A stretch of DNA of 16,239 nt from the NCBI GenBank assembly GCA_002372135.1, contig DFIN01000022.1:1-16239 (forward strand), in the 5' to 3' direction. Made by a program: the position numbers and the translations under genes. Source of the stretch: Bacteroidales bacterium UBA3696. Its GTDB lineage: Bacteria; Bacteroidota; Bacteroidia; Bacteroidales; Paludibacteraceae. This document shows positions 1-6,426 of the stretch, piece by piece (position 1 is the stretch's first letter; the number at the start of each line of letters is the position of its first letter). Under the pieces are notes generated by a model. It worked only from the letters and a program-made list of their open reading frames with translations. It was not told where the DNA came from and searched no databases.

Positions 1-527
1 CCGTCGAAGAAGTTGAGGAACGGCACGCGGCTCTTGATAGTAGCAAGGTGAGCCACACCGGCAAGGTCCATCACTTCCTGTACGGAGCCTTCAGCGAGCA
101 TAGCGAAACCTGTCTGGCGGCAAGCCATCACGTCTTGGTGGTCGCCGAAGATACAGAGCACGTGCGAAGCGAGAGTACGAGCCGAAACATGGAACACTGC
201 CGGAAGCAACTCGCCGGCAATCTTGTACATGTTAGGGATCATAAGGAGCAAACCCTGCGAAGCGGTGAAGGTAGTGGTGAGCGCACCGGCTTGGAGTGAG
301 CCGTGTACGGCTCCAGCGGCACCTGCTTCGGATTGCATCTCCTGAACGAGCACTGTCTCGCCGAACATGTTCTTGCGGCCCTGAGCAGCCCACTCGTCAA
401 CATTCTCCGCCATCGGCGACGACGGAGTGATAGGATAGATAGCAGCCACCTCTGTGAACATATACGCGATATGCGCAGCAGCGGTATTGCCATCCATAGT
501 CATGAATTTCTTTTTCTTTTCTGCCAT
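1..527 (-). CDS. nifJ: Pyruvate:ferredoxin (flavodoxin) oxidoreductase, N-terminal part (cut by window edge)
   Basis: Homodimeric PFOR catalyses CoA-dependent oxidative decarboxylation of pyruvate to acetyl-CoA and CO2, with electrons going to ferredoxin or flavodoxin in the cytoplasm. Only the first 175 codons plus a partial one lie inside the window. The reading frame is open to base 1, so the gene continues beyond the left edge. The translation starts MAEKKKKFMTMDGN and carries the family's domain I signature YPITPSS at residues 31-37, followed by conserved stretches such as EMQSEAGAAGAVHGSLQAG and TFTASQGLLLMIPNMYKIAG. The lysine-rich start followed by the pyrimidine-binding domain is normal for full-length (about 1180 aa) single-chain PFORs. 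The start is the ATG at 527-525, with no clear Shine-Dalgarno sequence, as is common in Bacteroidota. The accessory AlbA_2 gene ends only 48 bp upstream. The symbol nifJ is the usual one for the single-chain enzyme; the part outside the window could not be checked. Confidence 0.93.
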   Translation of the reverse strand, partial: MAEKKKKFMTMDGNTAAAHIAYMFTEVAAIYPITPSSPMAENVDEWAAQGRKNMFGETVLVQEMQSEAGAAGAVHGSLQAGALTTTFTASQGLLLMIPNMYKIAGELLPAVFHVSARTLASHVLCIFGDHQDVMACRQTGFAMLAEGSVQEVMDLAGVAHLATIKSRVPFLNFFD

Positions 528-575
528 GATTGTATAGTTTGTTTTGATTGTTGAAAGTATATTGTTTGTTAATTG

Positions 576-1931
576 TTATTTCGTTATCTCCCAGTGACCG
601 CCTTTGTCGGGACCTACACGGCGAACAAATCCGGCCTCTTGAAGTGTTTGCAAGTGCCACTTGGCACTATCTTCCGTTATCCCCAAAGTTTCTGCAATAC
701 GCTTGCGTGTTATAGTCGGATCTACCCGCAAAAGTTCCATCATCCGAACTTTTATGTATGCCGCAGATGTATTGTACTTTCTCTTTTGGGTGGAATCTTT
801 TTGGGTGGAATCCTTTTGAGTGGTTTTCTGGGTGTTTTTCTGGGTGTTTTTCTGGGTGGAATATGTTATATTTACCCTGATAAAATGCGGCAAAAACACA
901 AAATTGTCCTCCGAATAATGTTTCATCACCAATCGCATTCCTGACCCTAACGATTCACCCATTTGCACATCGCGGAAGATACGCATTATCTCTTTATTTC
1001 TTGGAACGCTTACACCTTGAAAAAACTCTTCTTGCAGTAATCCCGAAGGCAATCCACCGGTAGATGTTATCTCTAAATGGTCTGAAAAGATTTCAAACTT
1101 GGGAGGCACTTCGCGGAAATAGTCGTTGTGTATAAACGCATTGAAGACCAGTTCTCTAATGGAATCATTGTCCCAAAGTGGTGTGTCTTGCCGATAGGGA
1201 TATGTCTTGCGTGTGGAAACAACATTCTCAATTCGCAATCGTTCAACAACTGCATCGGCTGCCTTTAGAATACAGCAGTAGCCATACTCATTGTTTGCAA
1301 TCAGTTCATCGCGATCAGTACCTGCATACTTGGCGACCTTGAATGAGACATCGTTTTCATCTGCAAAGAGGTACGCTACATAGTTGTATTTTCCTTCGTC
1401 AGTAAGCAACAAAAGTGACTTGGCAAAATTGGCATCCAATGCCTTAAAGCGGCTTTGGTAATATATCTGTAACTGCTGGAAAGTAAGGTCTTGTCGCGGA
1501 GAGGGTATATTACGAAGTGAAATATGAGTACGATGCGAATAAAGGTCGTCTATCATTGACATCGGCATAGGCTCCGCAGCAGTACCAACACGGACAAAAC
1601 AACCTCTTTCGGACAGACCATATTTGGTTTTATAGTATGGCTTCTCTGAACCGCTGGCAACGAACACTTTAATAATGGGAACATCCTCTATCGTTTCTAC
1701 CGTAACGTCAAACAATCCCATCGGAGATGGAGAAATACCCATACGGATGCGGTCCTTGATTTTGAGCATATCGCCGTCAATATCCTTTACACCGATAGGC
1801 TTGCCATTATCGTCAATACCGATATAGATAATGCCACCTTCACGGTAGTTAAGAAACGCAACGACTTCTTTTTCAATATCAAGATCGCGTGTCAGTTCCC
1901 GTTTGAATTCTATTCGGCTAGTCTCGGTCAT
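576..1931 (-). CDS. AlbA_2 (Schlafen-type) / HATPase_c_4-like putative transcriptional regulator with winged helix
   Basis: A 451-aa protein of the ATP-binding AlbA_2 regulator type, often annotated as RecG-like or divergent AAA-4. Residues about 5-125 are the AlbA_2 domain: ESRIEFK-type start, GGIIYIGIDDNG at 32-43 and ERGCFVRVGTAAEPM at 109-122. Residues about 250-345 resemble a HATPase_c_4 module, with ELVFNAFIHND at 260-270, STGGLPSGL at 290-298 and GESLGSGM at 325-332. A tandem (S/N/T)TQK linker lies at 358-383. A C-terminal winged helix at about 388-451 (DPTITRKRIAETLGIT, then an LQEAGFVRRVG recognition helix and wing) completes it. It starts 8 bp after the stop of the RhuM-Fic gene, so the two are almost certainly co-transcribed. 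Known family members are thought to be DNA-binding regulators. Control of the neighbouring Fic gene is my inference. No nucleic-acid target can be read from the sequence. Confidence 0.88.
   Translation of the reverse strand: MTETSRIEFKRELTRDLDIEKEVVAFLNYREGGIIYIGIDDNGKPIGVKDIDGDMLKIKDRIRMGISPSPMGLFDVTVETIEDVPIIKVFVASGSEKPYYKTKYGLSERGCFVRVGTAAEPMPMSMIDDLYSHRTHISLRNIPSPRQDLTFQQLQIYYQSRFKALDANFAKSLLLLTDEGKYNYVAYLFADENDVSFKVAKYAGTDRDELIANNEYGYCCILKAADAVVERLRIENVVSTRKTYPYRQDTPLWDNDSIRELVFNAFIHNDYFREVPPKFEIFSDHLEITSTGGLPSGLLQEEFFQGVSVPRNKEIMRIFRDVQMGESLGSGMRLVMKHYSEDNFVFLPHFIRVNITYSTQKNTQKNTQKTTQKDSTQKDSTQKRKYNTSAAYIKVRMMELLRVDPTITRKRIAETLGITEDSAKWHLQTLQEAGFVRRVGPDKGGHWEITK
783..860 (-). repeat. 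In-frame TQK tandem repeat in the regulator linker
   Basis: On the minus strand, four 12-bp units (encoding STQK, NTQK, NTQK, TTQK) are followed by two 15-bp units (DSTQK, DSTQK). The array encodes residues 358-383 of the AlbA_2 protein, between the ATPase-like and winged-helix parts. Both unit lengths are multiples of three, so gain or loss of units would change linker length without shifting the frame. Confidence 0.9.
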
Positions 1932-1939
1932 ATCTGTTA

Positions 1940-2974
1940 TTATTCATTTTCTTGATTGATAAGATTCACCACCACTTTCACCATCGTGTCTTTCTCCTCC
2001 GTGCGGCTTTCGGCTATCATCAGCGTGAGTGCCACAAGTGTGTTGTCGGCTATACGCTTGGTGCCGTCCTCGCTGTAAAGAATGCCATTATTATACAAGA
2101 ACCACAAAAACAATGTCGCCGCAATGCGTTTGTTACCATCAGAAAAAGAGTGGTTCTTTGTTACTAAGTACAGCAGCATTGCCGCTTTTTCTTCCACACT
2201 CGGATAGAGTTCTTTACCATCAAAAGTTTGGTATATCTGCCCTATGCTGCTTTTGAAAGAGTCGTCTTTCTCATTGCCAAACAAAGTACTTCCACCGAAT
2301 TTCTGCCGCAAAGAATCAATAGTCTTCATCGCATTTTCATAGGTCGCGTGGAACTGTTCTTCGGACGTAGTCTTTTCTATTGTCAACCGCTCATAATCAT
2401 AGTTATCAAGTGTATCAAGTGCGTAAGTATAATCTACCACAACATCAAACAGGGCTGTTTGCTCGTTTGCAGCATCTTCTACCGATTTGCCATCGTCTAA
2501 AAGTGCCTTGCTTTGCAATGTCCGCCCGACTATCTGTACCAACTGCCGCAGTTCATTGATCTGATTTCGACGGATACGCTCATTGATGGTATAGCCTTTA
2601 ATCAAATGGTCTTTGAGTATTTTGCTTGCCCACTGACGAAACTGCACACCTGATTGAGACTTGACACGATAACCGACAGAAATTATGACATCCAAATTAT
2701 ACAATATGGTTTCTACCTCTTGGATATGTCCCCCATGGCGTCCATATTTCTTGGGTAGTGCAAATTTTGCACATACCAAGGCTTCGTCCAATTCGCCCTC
2801 ATTGAATATGTTTCGTATATGCCTGCCAATAACCGTTCTGTCGCGACCAAATAACAATGCCATCTGGTCTTGAGTGAGCCAAACGGTATCTTTCTCCATC
2901 CTTACATCCAACTGTACTTGGTTGTCGGCTGTACGGTAAATCACTATTTCTCCTCTATTCGGTTGCGGTGTCAT
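1940..2974 (-). CDS. RhuM-family / Fic-Doc fusion protein
   Basis: A 344-aa two-domain protein. Residues about 9-150 match the RhuM ('virulence protein') family: EIVIYRT, VWLTQDQMALLFGRDRTVIGRHI at 31-53, ILYNLDVIISVGYRVKSQ at 90-107, then QFRQWASKILKDHLIKGY. This part contains a likely helix-turn-helix. Residues about 170-330 form a Fic/Doc domain with the catalytic motif HSFSDGNKR at 275-283. The motif carries lysine (K282) where canonical AMPylating Fic proteins have glycine, which resembles the Doc phosphotransferase pattern HxFx(D/N)(A/G)NKR. I see no (S/T)xxxE(G/N) inhibitory motif anywhere in the chain. It is the first gene of a two-gene unit with the AlbA_2 regulator (8-bp gap). The Fic part may modify a translation factor such as EF-Tu, as Doc does, but the substrate is unknown. 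RhuM-Fic fusions are known in Bacteroidota and are often near restriction or mobile loci; no restriction gene is present here. Confidence 0.92.
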   Translation of the reverse strand: MTPQPNRGEIVIYRTADNQVQLDVRMEKDTVWLTQDQMALLFGRDRTVIGRHIRNIFNEGELDEALVCAKFALPKKYGRHGGHIQEVETILYNLDVIISVGYRVKSQSGVQFRQWASKILKDHLIKGYTINERIRRNQINELRQLVQIVGRTLQSKALLDDGKSVEDAANEQTALFDVVVDYTYALDTLDNYDYERLTIEKTTSEEQFHATYENAMKTIDSLRQKFGGSTLFGNEKDDSFKSSIGQIYQTFDGKELYPSVEEKAAMLLYLVTKNHSFSDGNKRIAATLFLWFLYNNGILYSEDGTKRIADNTLVALTLMIAESRTEEKDTMVKVVVNLINQENE

Positions 2975-3057
2975 AAAATGGTATTTCTGTGCAAGTTAGT
3001 TCACGCTTAAGTTATATGCGGGTGGTTTTCGGTCATAAAGACATAAACAATTCTCAA

Positions 3058-3333
3058 TTATTTCTTTGTGATAACATGGACTTTTTCAAAATAAAGATTC
3101 ATCACTCCTTCAAAACCATACGGATTCCATTTTCCTACATATAATGCAATATACTCATCAAAGATTTTGCGTGGATTATCCATTTGAATATTAGGATTGT
3201 CGCACAAAATATCTTCGCATAACATTTTCTCTGCCTGCCATAATTGTCCATATGGAGTGCGATCAAAATTCTTTGGACAACATTGTTCTCCGTGATAGAA
3301 ATTACATAATTTTGTGAGTTCTTCAGTTGTCAT
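3058..3333 (-). CDS. Hypothetical protein, 91 aa
   Basis: I do not recognise this small protein. It is soluble-looking, acidic to neutral, with no signal peptide or membrane segment. Features visible are a cysteine cluster (CNFYHGEQCCP at residues 10-20, then CEDILC around 39-44) and an aromatic C-terminal half (EYIALYVGKWNPYGFEG). The start codon is only 3 bp beyond the stop of the GIY-YIG gene, so the two are expected to be translated from one message and may act together, for example as a partner or immunity protein; that is inference. Base composition is AT-rich like its neighbour and unlike the housekeeping genes to the right. The tight spacing and clean termination support a real gene. 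Confidence 0.72.
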   Translation of the reverse strand: MTTEELTKLCNFYHGEQCCPKNFDRTPYGQLWQAEKMLCEDILCDNPNIQMDNPRKIFDEYIALYVGKWNPYGFEGVMNLYFEKVHVITKK

Positions 3334-3336
3334 TAT

Positions 3337-3954
3337 TCATGATTCTTTGTTTTCGTATTCTTTACGTAAATTGCAAAGCAGTTTGTCATCATAAGAGAAA
3401 TATAGCGGGCCTTGATATGCATCAGCTTTATTCCTTTTTTTATCAGGCATATAGGCTTTGCAAAAGCCAGAAAGCGTGTATTTTTGGCCTTCATATTCAA
3501 TTCTCTTGTCATCAATGACGATAACTCTTGCACCAGTTGGTTCAAAAATCAACTCCGTACCTGGTACAATATGAACCATCGAAAAATGAAAAGGCGGTGC
3601 AGGAGTCGAATGTACGGTAATGTTTTTGTTTTCTCCCGGTGCATAAAACTCTGCATCATCAATAGTAGATGCCAGGAAACGAAGCTCACAAAGTGCCTGT
3701 GAAGGAGGTATTCTGAAAAATTCTCTATTAGGTGTAATCCGCAACTTTGCATATTTATCTAACAGACGGTGAATTTGTTTTTCCAACTCTTTATACTTGC
3801 TTGTTTGGCAATAGGCATATAAATCAAACCCATAAGGCAAGCATGTTTTGTTTGACAATACTTTTATCCGTCGGTTAATATCCTCCGTTTGACCAATCTT
3901 AACCCAGTCATCATAAAATGCAGGATTTGTAAGTATATACACATAGCCTTTCAT
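3337..3954 (-). CDS. GIY-YIG (T5orf172-type) nuclease-like protein with RAMA-like C-terminus
   Basis: A 205-aa protein. Residues 1-85 show the T5orf172/MUG113 branch of the GIY-YIG fold: GYVYILTNP at 3-11 (the 'GIY' strand), VKIGQT at 18-23 (the 'YIG' strand), R28/R29, LEKQIHRLL at 57-65 and REFFRI at 77-82, where E78 is the likely metal-binding catalytic glutamate. Residues about 128-200 (PGTELIFEPTGARVIVIDD, then IEYEGQKYTLSGFCKAY and a final LRKEY) resemble the RAMA/DUF4357 domain that accompanies restriction and DNA-modification enzymes. That second assignment is weaker. The family includes homing-type and restriction-associated nucleases, so a DNA-acting role in defence or mobility is plausible. 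It is the first gene of a pair with the 91-aa protein. A perfect TAATTTTG -7-like box lies 8 bp upstream of the start. Confidence 0.83.
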   Translation of the reverse strand: MKGYVYILTNPAFYDDWVKIGQTEDINRRIKVLSNKTCLPYGFDLYAYCQTSKYKELEKQIHRLLDKYAKLRITPNREFFRIPPSQALCELRFLASTIDDAEFYAPGENKNITVHSTPAPPFHFSMVHIVPGTELIFEPTGARVIVIDDKRIEYEGQKYTLSGFCKAYMPDKKRNKADAYQGPLYFSYDDKLLCNLRKEYENKES

Positions 3955-4040
3955 ATCAATGACAAAATTACATTTTCTTTAGCAGCATATTTGTTGTTTG
4001 TTCAATTTTGTTGAATGCGAACCACTTTGTTCCCAAATCT
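3955..4040. other. Intergenic spacer between the GIY-YIG gene and the ORF6N remnant
   Basis: AT-rich sequence with no reading frame I can support. On the minus strand it contains TAATTTTG at 3970-3963, a full match to the Bacteroidota -7 element, directly before the GIY-YIG gene. No good -33 TTG sits at the expected distance, so the promoter call is tentative. Confidence 0.4.
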
Positions 4041-4172
4041 TTAAGCTTGATTTAGAACCTTTGTCTTGATTGCATACAACATTGCCCAATCGCTATCAAA
4101 CAATACTTGTTGGTCGCGAACTATATGAACAAGTGCTGTATTTGTATCTTTCTTTTTTGCCATACTTACCAT
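4041..4172 (-). pseudogene. Truncated ORF6N-domain gene (remnant)
   Basis: A short minus-strand frame not longer than 43 codons (ATG at 4172-4170, or more likely the second ATG at 4163-4161, stop TAA at 4043-4041). It encodes MAKKKDTNTALVHIVRDQ and continues QVLFDSDWAMLYAIKTKVLNQA. This matches the N-terminal start of the ORF6N domain found in phage antirepressor-like proteins, whose usual pattern is IRGQ-VMLD-DLA-LYGV-T--LNQAV-RN. The frame stops exactly after LNQA, where intact members continue with KRN-ERFP, and no continuation can be found downstream in any frame. I therefore read it as a decayed or truncated copy. The alternative is a genuine microprotein that copies the first ORF6N helices. 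Confidence 0.68.
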
Positions 4173-4199
4173 AGGACAAAGGACAAATATGCTATCGTT

Positions 4200-4302
4200 A
4201 TACAATCCTTATACTATCCCTATAGTGAATCATACTATAATATGCTGGGCTTATACTCCCTTTCGTATAATATGATTGTATCGGGTAATTGATTGTATCG
4301 GG
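4200..4302. repeat. Cluster of short direct and inverted repeats
   Basis: The repeat GATTGTATCGGG occurs at 4274-4285 and again at 4291-4302 (17-bp period). Its first eight bases are present inverted (ATACAATC) at 4200-4207. CTTATACT occurs at 4208-4215 and 4250-4257. TATAATATG occurs at 4236-4244 and 4266-4274. The block abuts the stop of the flavodoxin-like gene and marks the right edge of the accessory region. It could be a remnant mobile-element end, an operator array, or simple AT-rich drift. Confidence 0.6.
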
Positions 4303-4320
4303 GGTGAACAGTTGTTGTTC

Positions 4321-4824
4321 TCAGTTCATCAGTATTCCGTTCTGCCAAGACAGGTTGGGATAGGTCTTGCGCAGGTACTCCACCGACGGCTTCACGTCGC
4401 TGCTACCGCTCGTGGCAAAGGGGATGAGTGTCTTGCCCTGAAGCTGCTCCAAGTTGTTGTCAATCAATGAGTTGATAATGCGCGGGCAGATACCCCACCA
4501 GATAGGATAACCTACATAAACAGTGTCGTAAGGCATAATGTTCGTGCATTGCTTGATGGCGGGGCGAGCCTCATCATCCTGCATCTCAAGCGAGGAGCGC
4601 GACTTTTTATTACGCCAGTCAAGGTCGGCGGCTGTGTAAGGCTCCATAGCCTCAATCTCCCACAGTACTGCTTTTTTCTCTTTCGCTAATCTCTCAGCCG
4701 CTTGGCGGGTGGTGCCCGTCGCCGAGAAATAAGCAACCAATGTTTTCGACTCTTTACCCGTTTGCGACATCGCGGGGATAACTACCAGTATCGCAGCACA
4801 TAATGACAAAATAAATTCTTTCAT
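4321..4824 (-). CDS. Exported flavodoxin-like protein
   Basis: A 167-aa flavodoxin-fold protein. Residues 1-20 (MKEFILSLCAAILVVIPAMS, followed by Q) look like a Sec signal peptide with type I cleavage. The FMN phosphate-binding loop is AYFSATGTTRQAAERLA at about 31-47, and the isoalloxazine-side loop YVGYPIWWGICPRII lies at about 103-117, as in flavodoxin_4/NAD(P)H-oxidoreductase-like proteins of Bacteroidota. Family members carry electrons or reduce small substrates. The extracytoplasmic location is inferred from the signal sequence. The start is supported by a good Shine-Dalgarno (GGAAAAGAGG just before the ATG). It is the last gene of a co-directional group with the DUF486 gene (14-bp gap) and the AAA ATPase gene. 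Confidence 0.88.
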   Translation of the reverse strand: MKEFILSLCAAILVVIPAMSQTGKESKTLVAYFSATGTTRQAAERLAKEKKAVLWEIEAMEPYTAADLDWRNKKSRSSLEMQDDEARPAIKQCTNIMPYDTVYVGYPIWWGICPRIINSLIDNNLEQLQGKTLIPFATSGSSDVKPSVEYLRKTYPNLSWQNGILMN

Positions 4825-4838
4825 ACCTCTTTTCCTTT

Positions 4839-5204
4839 TTATTGCCTAAATACAAAATATACCGCCATGATCATCAGCATGGCGGCAACTATGTGGTTCC
4901 ACTTTATCTGCATCTTAAAGGCAATCACGCTGAACAGGATAAACACTGTCAGCGTTATCACCTCCTGAATGATTTTCAGTTGCATAAGGTCAAAAGGTCC
5001 ACCGTTACCTGTAAATCCCATCTTGTTCGCAGGGACCTGAAGACAATACTCAAAAAACGCTATACCCCAACTAAATAAGATCACACCTATCAGCGGCAGG
5101 TGCTGGAACCACTTTACCTGAGCCATCTTCAAGTGTCCGTACCACGCGATGGTCATAAACACGTTGGCGCAGAGAAGCAGTAAGATTGTATAAAGCCCTT
5201 TCAT
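4839..5204 (-). CDS. DUF486 (DMT-like) integral membrane protein
   Basis: A 121-aa hydrophobic protein starting MKGLYTILLLLCANVFMTIAWYGHLK, with about four predicted transmembrane helices and the conserved DUF486 features FEYCLQVPANKMGF in the middle and LKIIQEVITL further on. DUF486 is a small family related to drug/metabolite-type transporters; no substrate is established. A longer frame extends upstream to 5249, but that would overlap the ATPase gene. The start at 5204-5202 gives the usual family length, begins directly before the first membrane helix, has a purine-rich GGGTGGAT before it, and leaves an 8-bp gap after the ATPase stop. It is probably co-transcribed with the ATPase and flavodoxin-like genes. 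Confidence 0.9.
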   Translation of the reverse strand: MKGLYTILLLLCANVFMTIAWYGHLKMAQVKWFQHLPLIGVILFSWGIAFFEYCLQVPANKMGFTGNGGPFDLMQLKIIQEVITLTVFILFSVIAFKMQIKWNHIVAAMLMIMAVYFVFRQ

Positions 5205-5212
5205 ATCCACCC

Positions 5213-6403
5213 TCAATATAAGAAGCCGAACAGCCACAGCGGAACACATTTGTCGTGTCCTATCTCCAAATCAGCGATTGCCGTATAGCGGAATACATCT
5301 CGTTTGGGCATAGAGGCAAACACGTCCATACGCGTTTTCCGGTTGACAAGGAAAGTGGCATTCTCATCCGCATTGATTTTTTGCGAACCGTGTAAAGCCG
5401 TATAAAAGAACGTTTCCGCCAGGTCCTGTGCACTCACTTGCCGAGAGGGTAACGCATAGCATAAATTCGGGTTTTGCAGATACACGCGAGTGGGTTTCTT
5501 CGGAAACGAGCGGTCATCCTTATACAGCAAATTGATGATACGCGCATCCTTAAGAAACTTGATATAATTCATTACCGTTGCCCGAGACGTATCTATATGC
5601 GTTGCCAGTTCAGATACATTCAAACTCCCGGGTAGTTCGTTCAATAAGCAATATAGCAACTGACGAATACGCGGCAGATAGGCTACTTCGATTTGCTGAT
5701 TAAGCAGTATATCCACCTCAATGGACATATTCATCGTTCGGAGCAACGTCTGCGAAAAGTCACGGTTGACCTCCCTGTATGGATAATAACCGTGACGCAT
5801 ATACTCATGCAGGTAATTCAGAGGGCGCACATACTCCATGACTTGCTTGGCTATTTGCTGGTGATTGGACAATATATCTTCCAAACTGAACACCGGCAAA
5901 TGCGTCTTCACCTCAGGCTGCAAATTGATGTATTCACGCAAAGAGTAACCACGAAGCTTATAAACCTTGACGATATTACCCAACTCGGACTGCGATTCGT
6001 CAAGCTGCATCAACGGAGATGCTACAAATATGATTTGCAAATCGGTAAGGTTGTAGTAACAATCGCTCAACTCCTTCTGCCAATTGGGAATCATAAACAA
6101 CTGGTCAAGCAACAGCGTCTTACCGCCTGCTGCTACAAACCGACCGGCAAACTGATACAGAGAGTGCTCGGCAAAATAGAAATTATTGAGATCCACATAG
6201 AGTATTTCCCATTTCTTGTCGGGAAAACGGTCTCGCTGACGGCGTGCGTAACGCAACAATAAGTCCGTCTTTCCGACTCCTCTGCCGCCGGTAATGGCAA
6301 TCAACCGGTCTGACCAATTGATTTCGTCCATTAAGGCGCGGTGAATAGACTGATCCACATGGGAAATTAAGTAATCATGCGTCGCATAGAAACTCTCTAT
6401 CAT
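5213..6403 (-). CDS. AAA_14 / DUF4143 ATPase
   Basis: A 396-aa protein of the large bacterial family with an N-terminal AAA_14 P-loop ATPase domain and a C-terminal DUF4143 domain. Walker A is GGRGVGKT at 39-46. The Walker B strand is KTLLLDQ at 95-101, where most relatives have DE: the catalytic glutamate is replaced by glutamine (codon CAG). A winged-helix segment lies near 245-295 (LNVSELATHIDTSRATVMNYIKFL), followed by a DUF4143 nuclease-like end (FLVNRKTRMDVFA, then IADLEIGHDKCVPLWLFGFLY). The cellular role of the family is unknown. A TATCTTTG -7 box lies 24-31 bp before the start. It is the first gene of the ATPase, DUF486, flavodoxin-like group. Confidence 0.9.
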   Translation of the reverse strand: MIESFYATHDYLISHVDQSIHRALMDEINWSDRLIAITGGRGVGKTDLLLRYARRQRDRFPDKKWEILYVDLNNFYFAEHSLYQFAGRFVAAGGKTLLLDQLFMIPNWQKELSDCYYNLTDLQIIFVASPLMQLDESQSELGNIVKVYKLRGYSLREYINLQPEVKTHLPVFSLEDILSNHQQIAKQVMEYVRPLNYLHEYMRHGYYPYREVNRDFSQTLLRTMNMSIEVDILLNQQIEVAYLPRIRQLLYCLLNELPGSLNVSELATHIDTSRATVMNYIKFLKDARIINLLYKDDRSFPKKPTRVYLQNPNLCYALPSRQVSAQDLAETFFYTALHGSQKINADENATFLVNRKTRMDVFASMPKRDVFRYTAIADLEIGHDKCVPLWLFGFLY

Positions 6404-6426
6404 AAGAATAATTTTTTTTCAGCCCG

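Noticed and set aside
543..567. nifJ promoter with -7 TATACTTT
   Set aside because: The box lacks the final G and there is no TTG at the -33 distance.
2975..3057. Promoter of the RhuM-Fic gene
   Set aside because: The closest -7-like sequence (TAACTTGC) is a poor match and no good -33 element accompanies it.
4107..4292. Plus-strand 61-codon frame
   Set aside because: It overlaps the ORF6N remnant and the repeat cluster, has low-complexity composition and no recognisable motif.
5205..5249. Upstream extension of the DUF486 gene
   Set aside because: It overlaps the end of the ATPase gene, and the family normally begins at the first membrane helix (MKGLYTILL).
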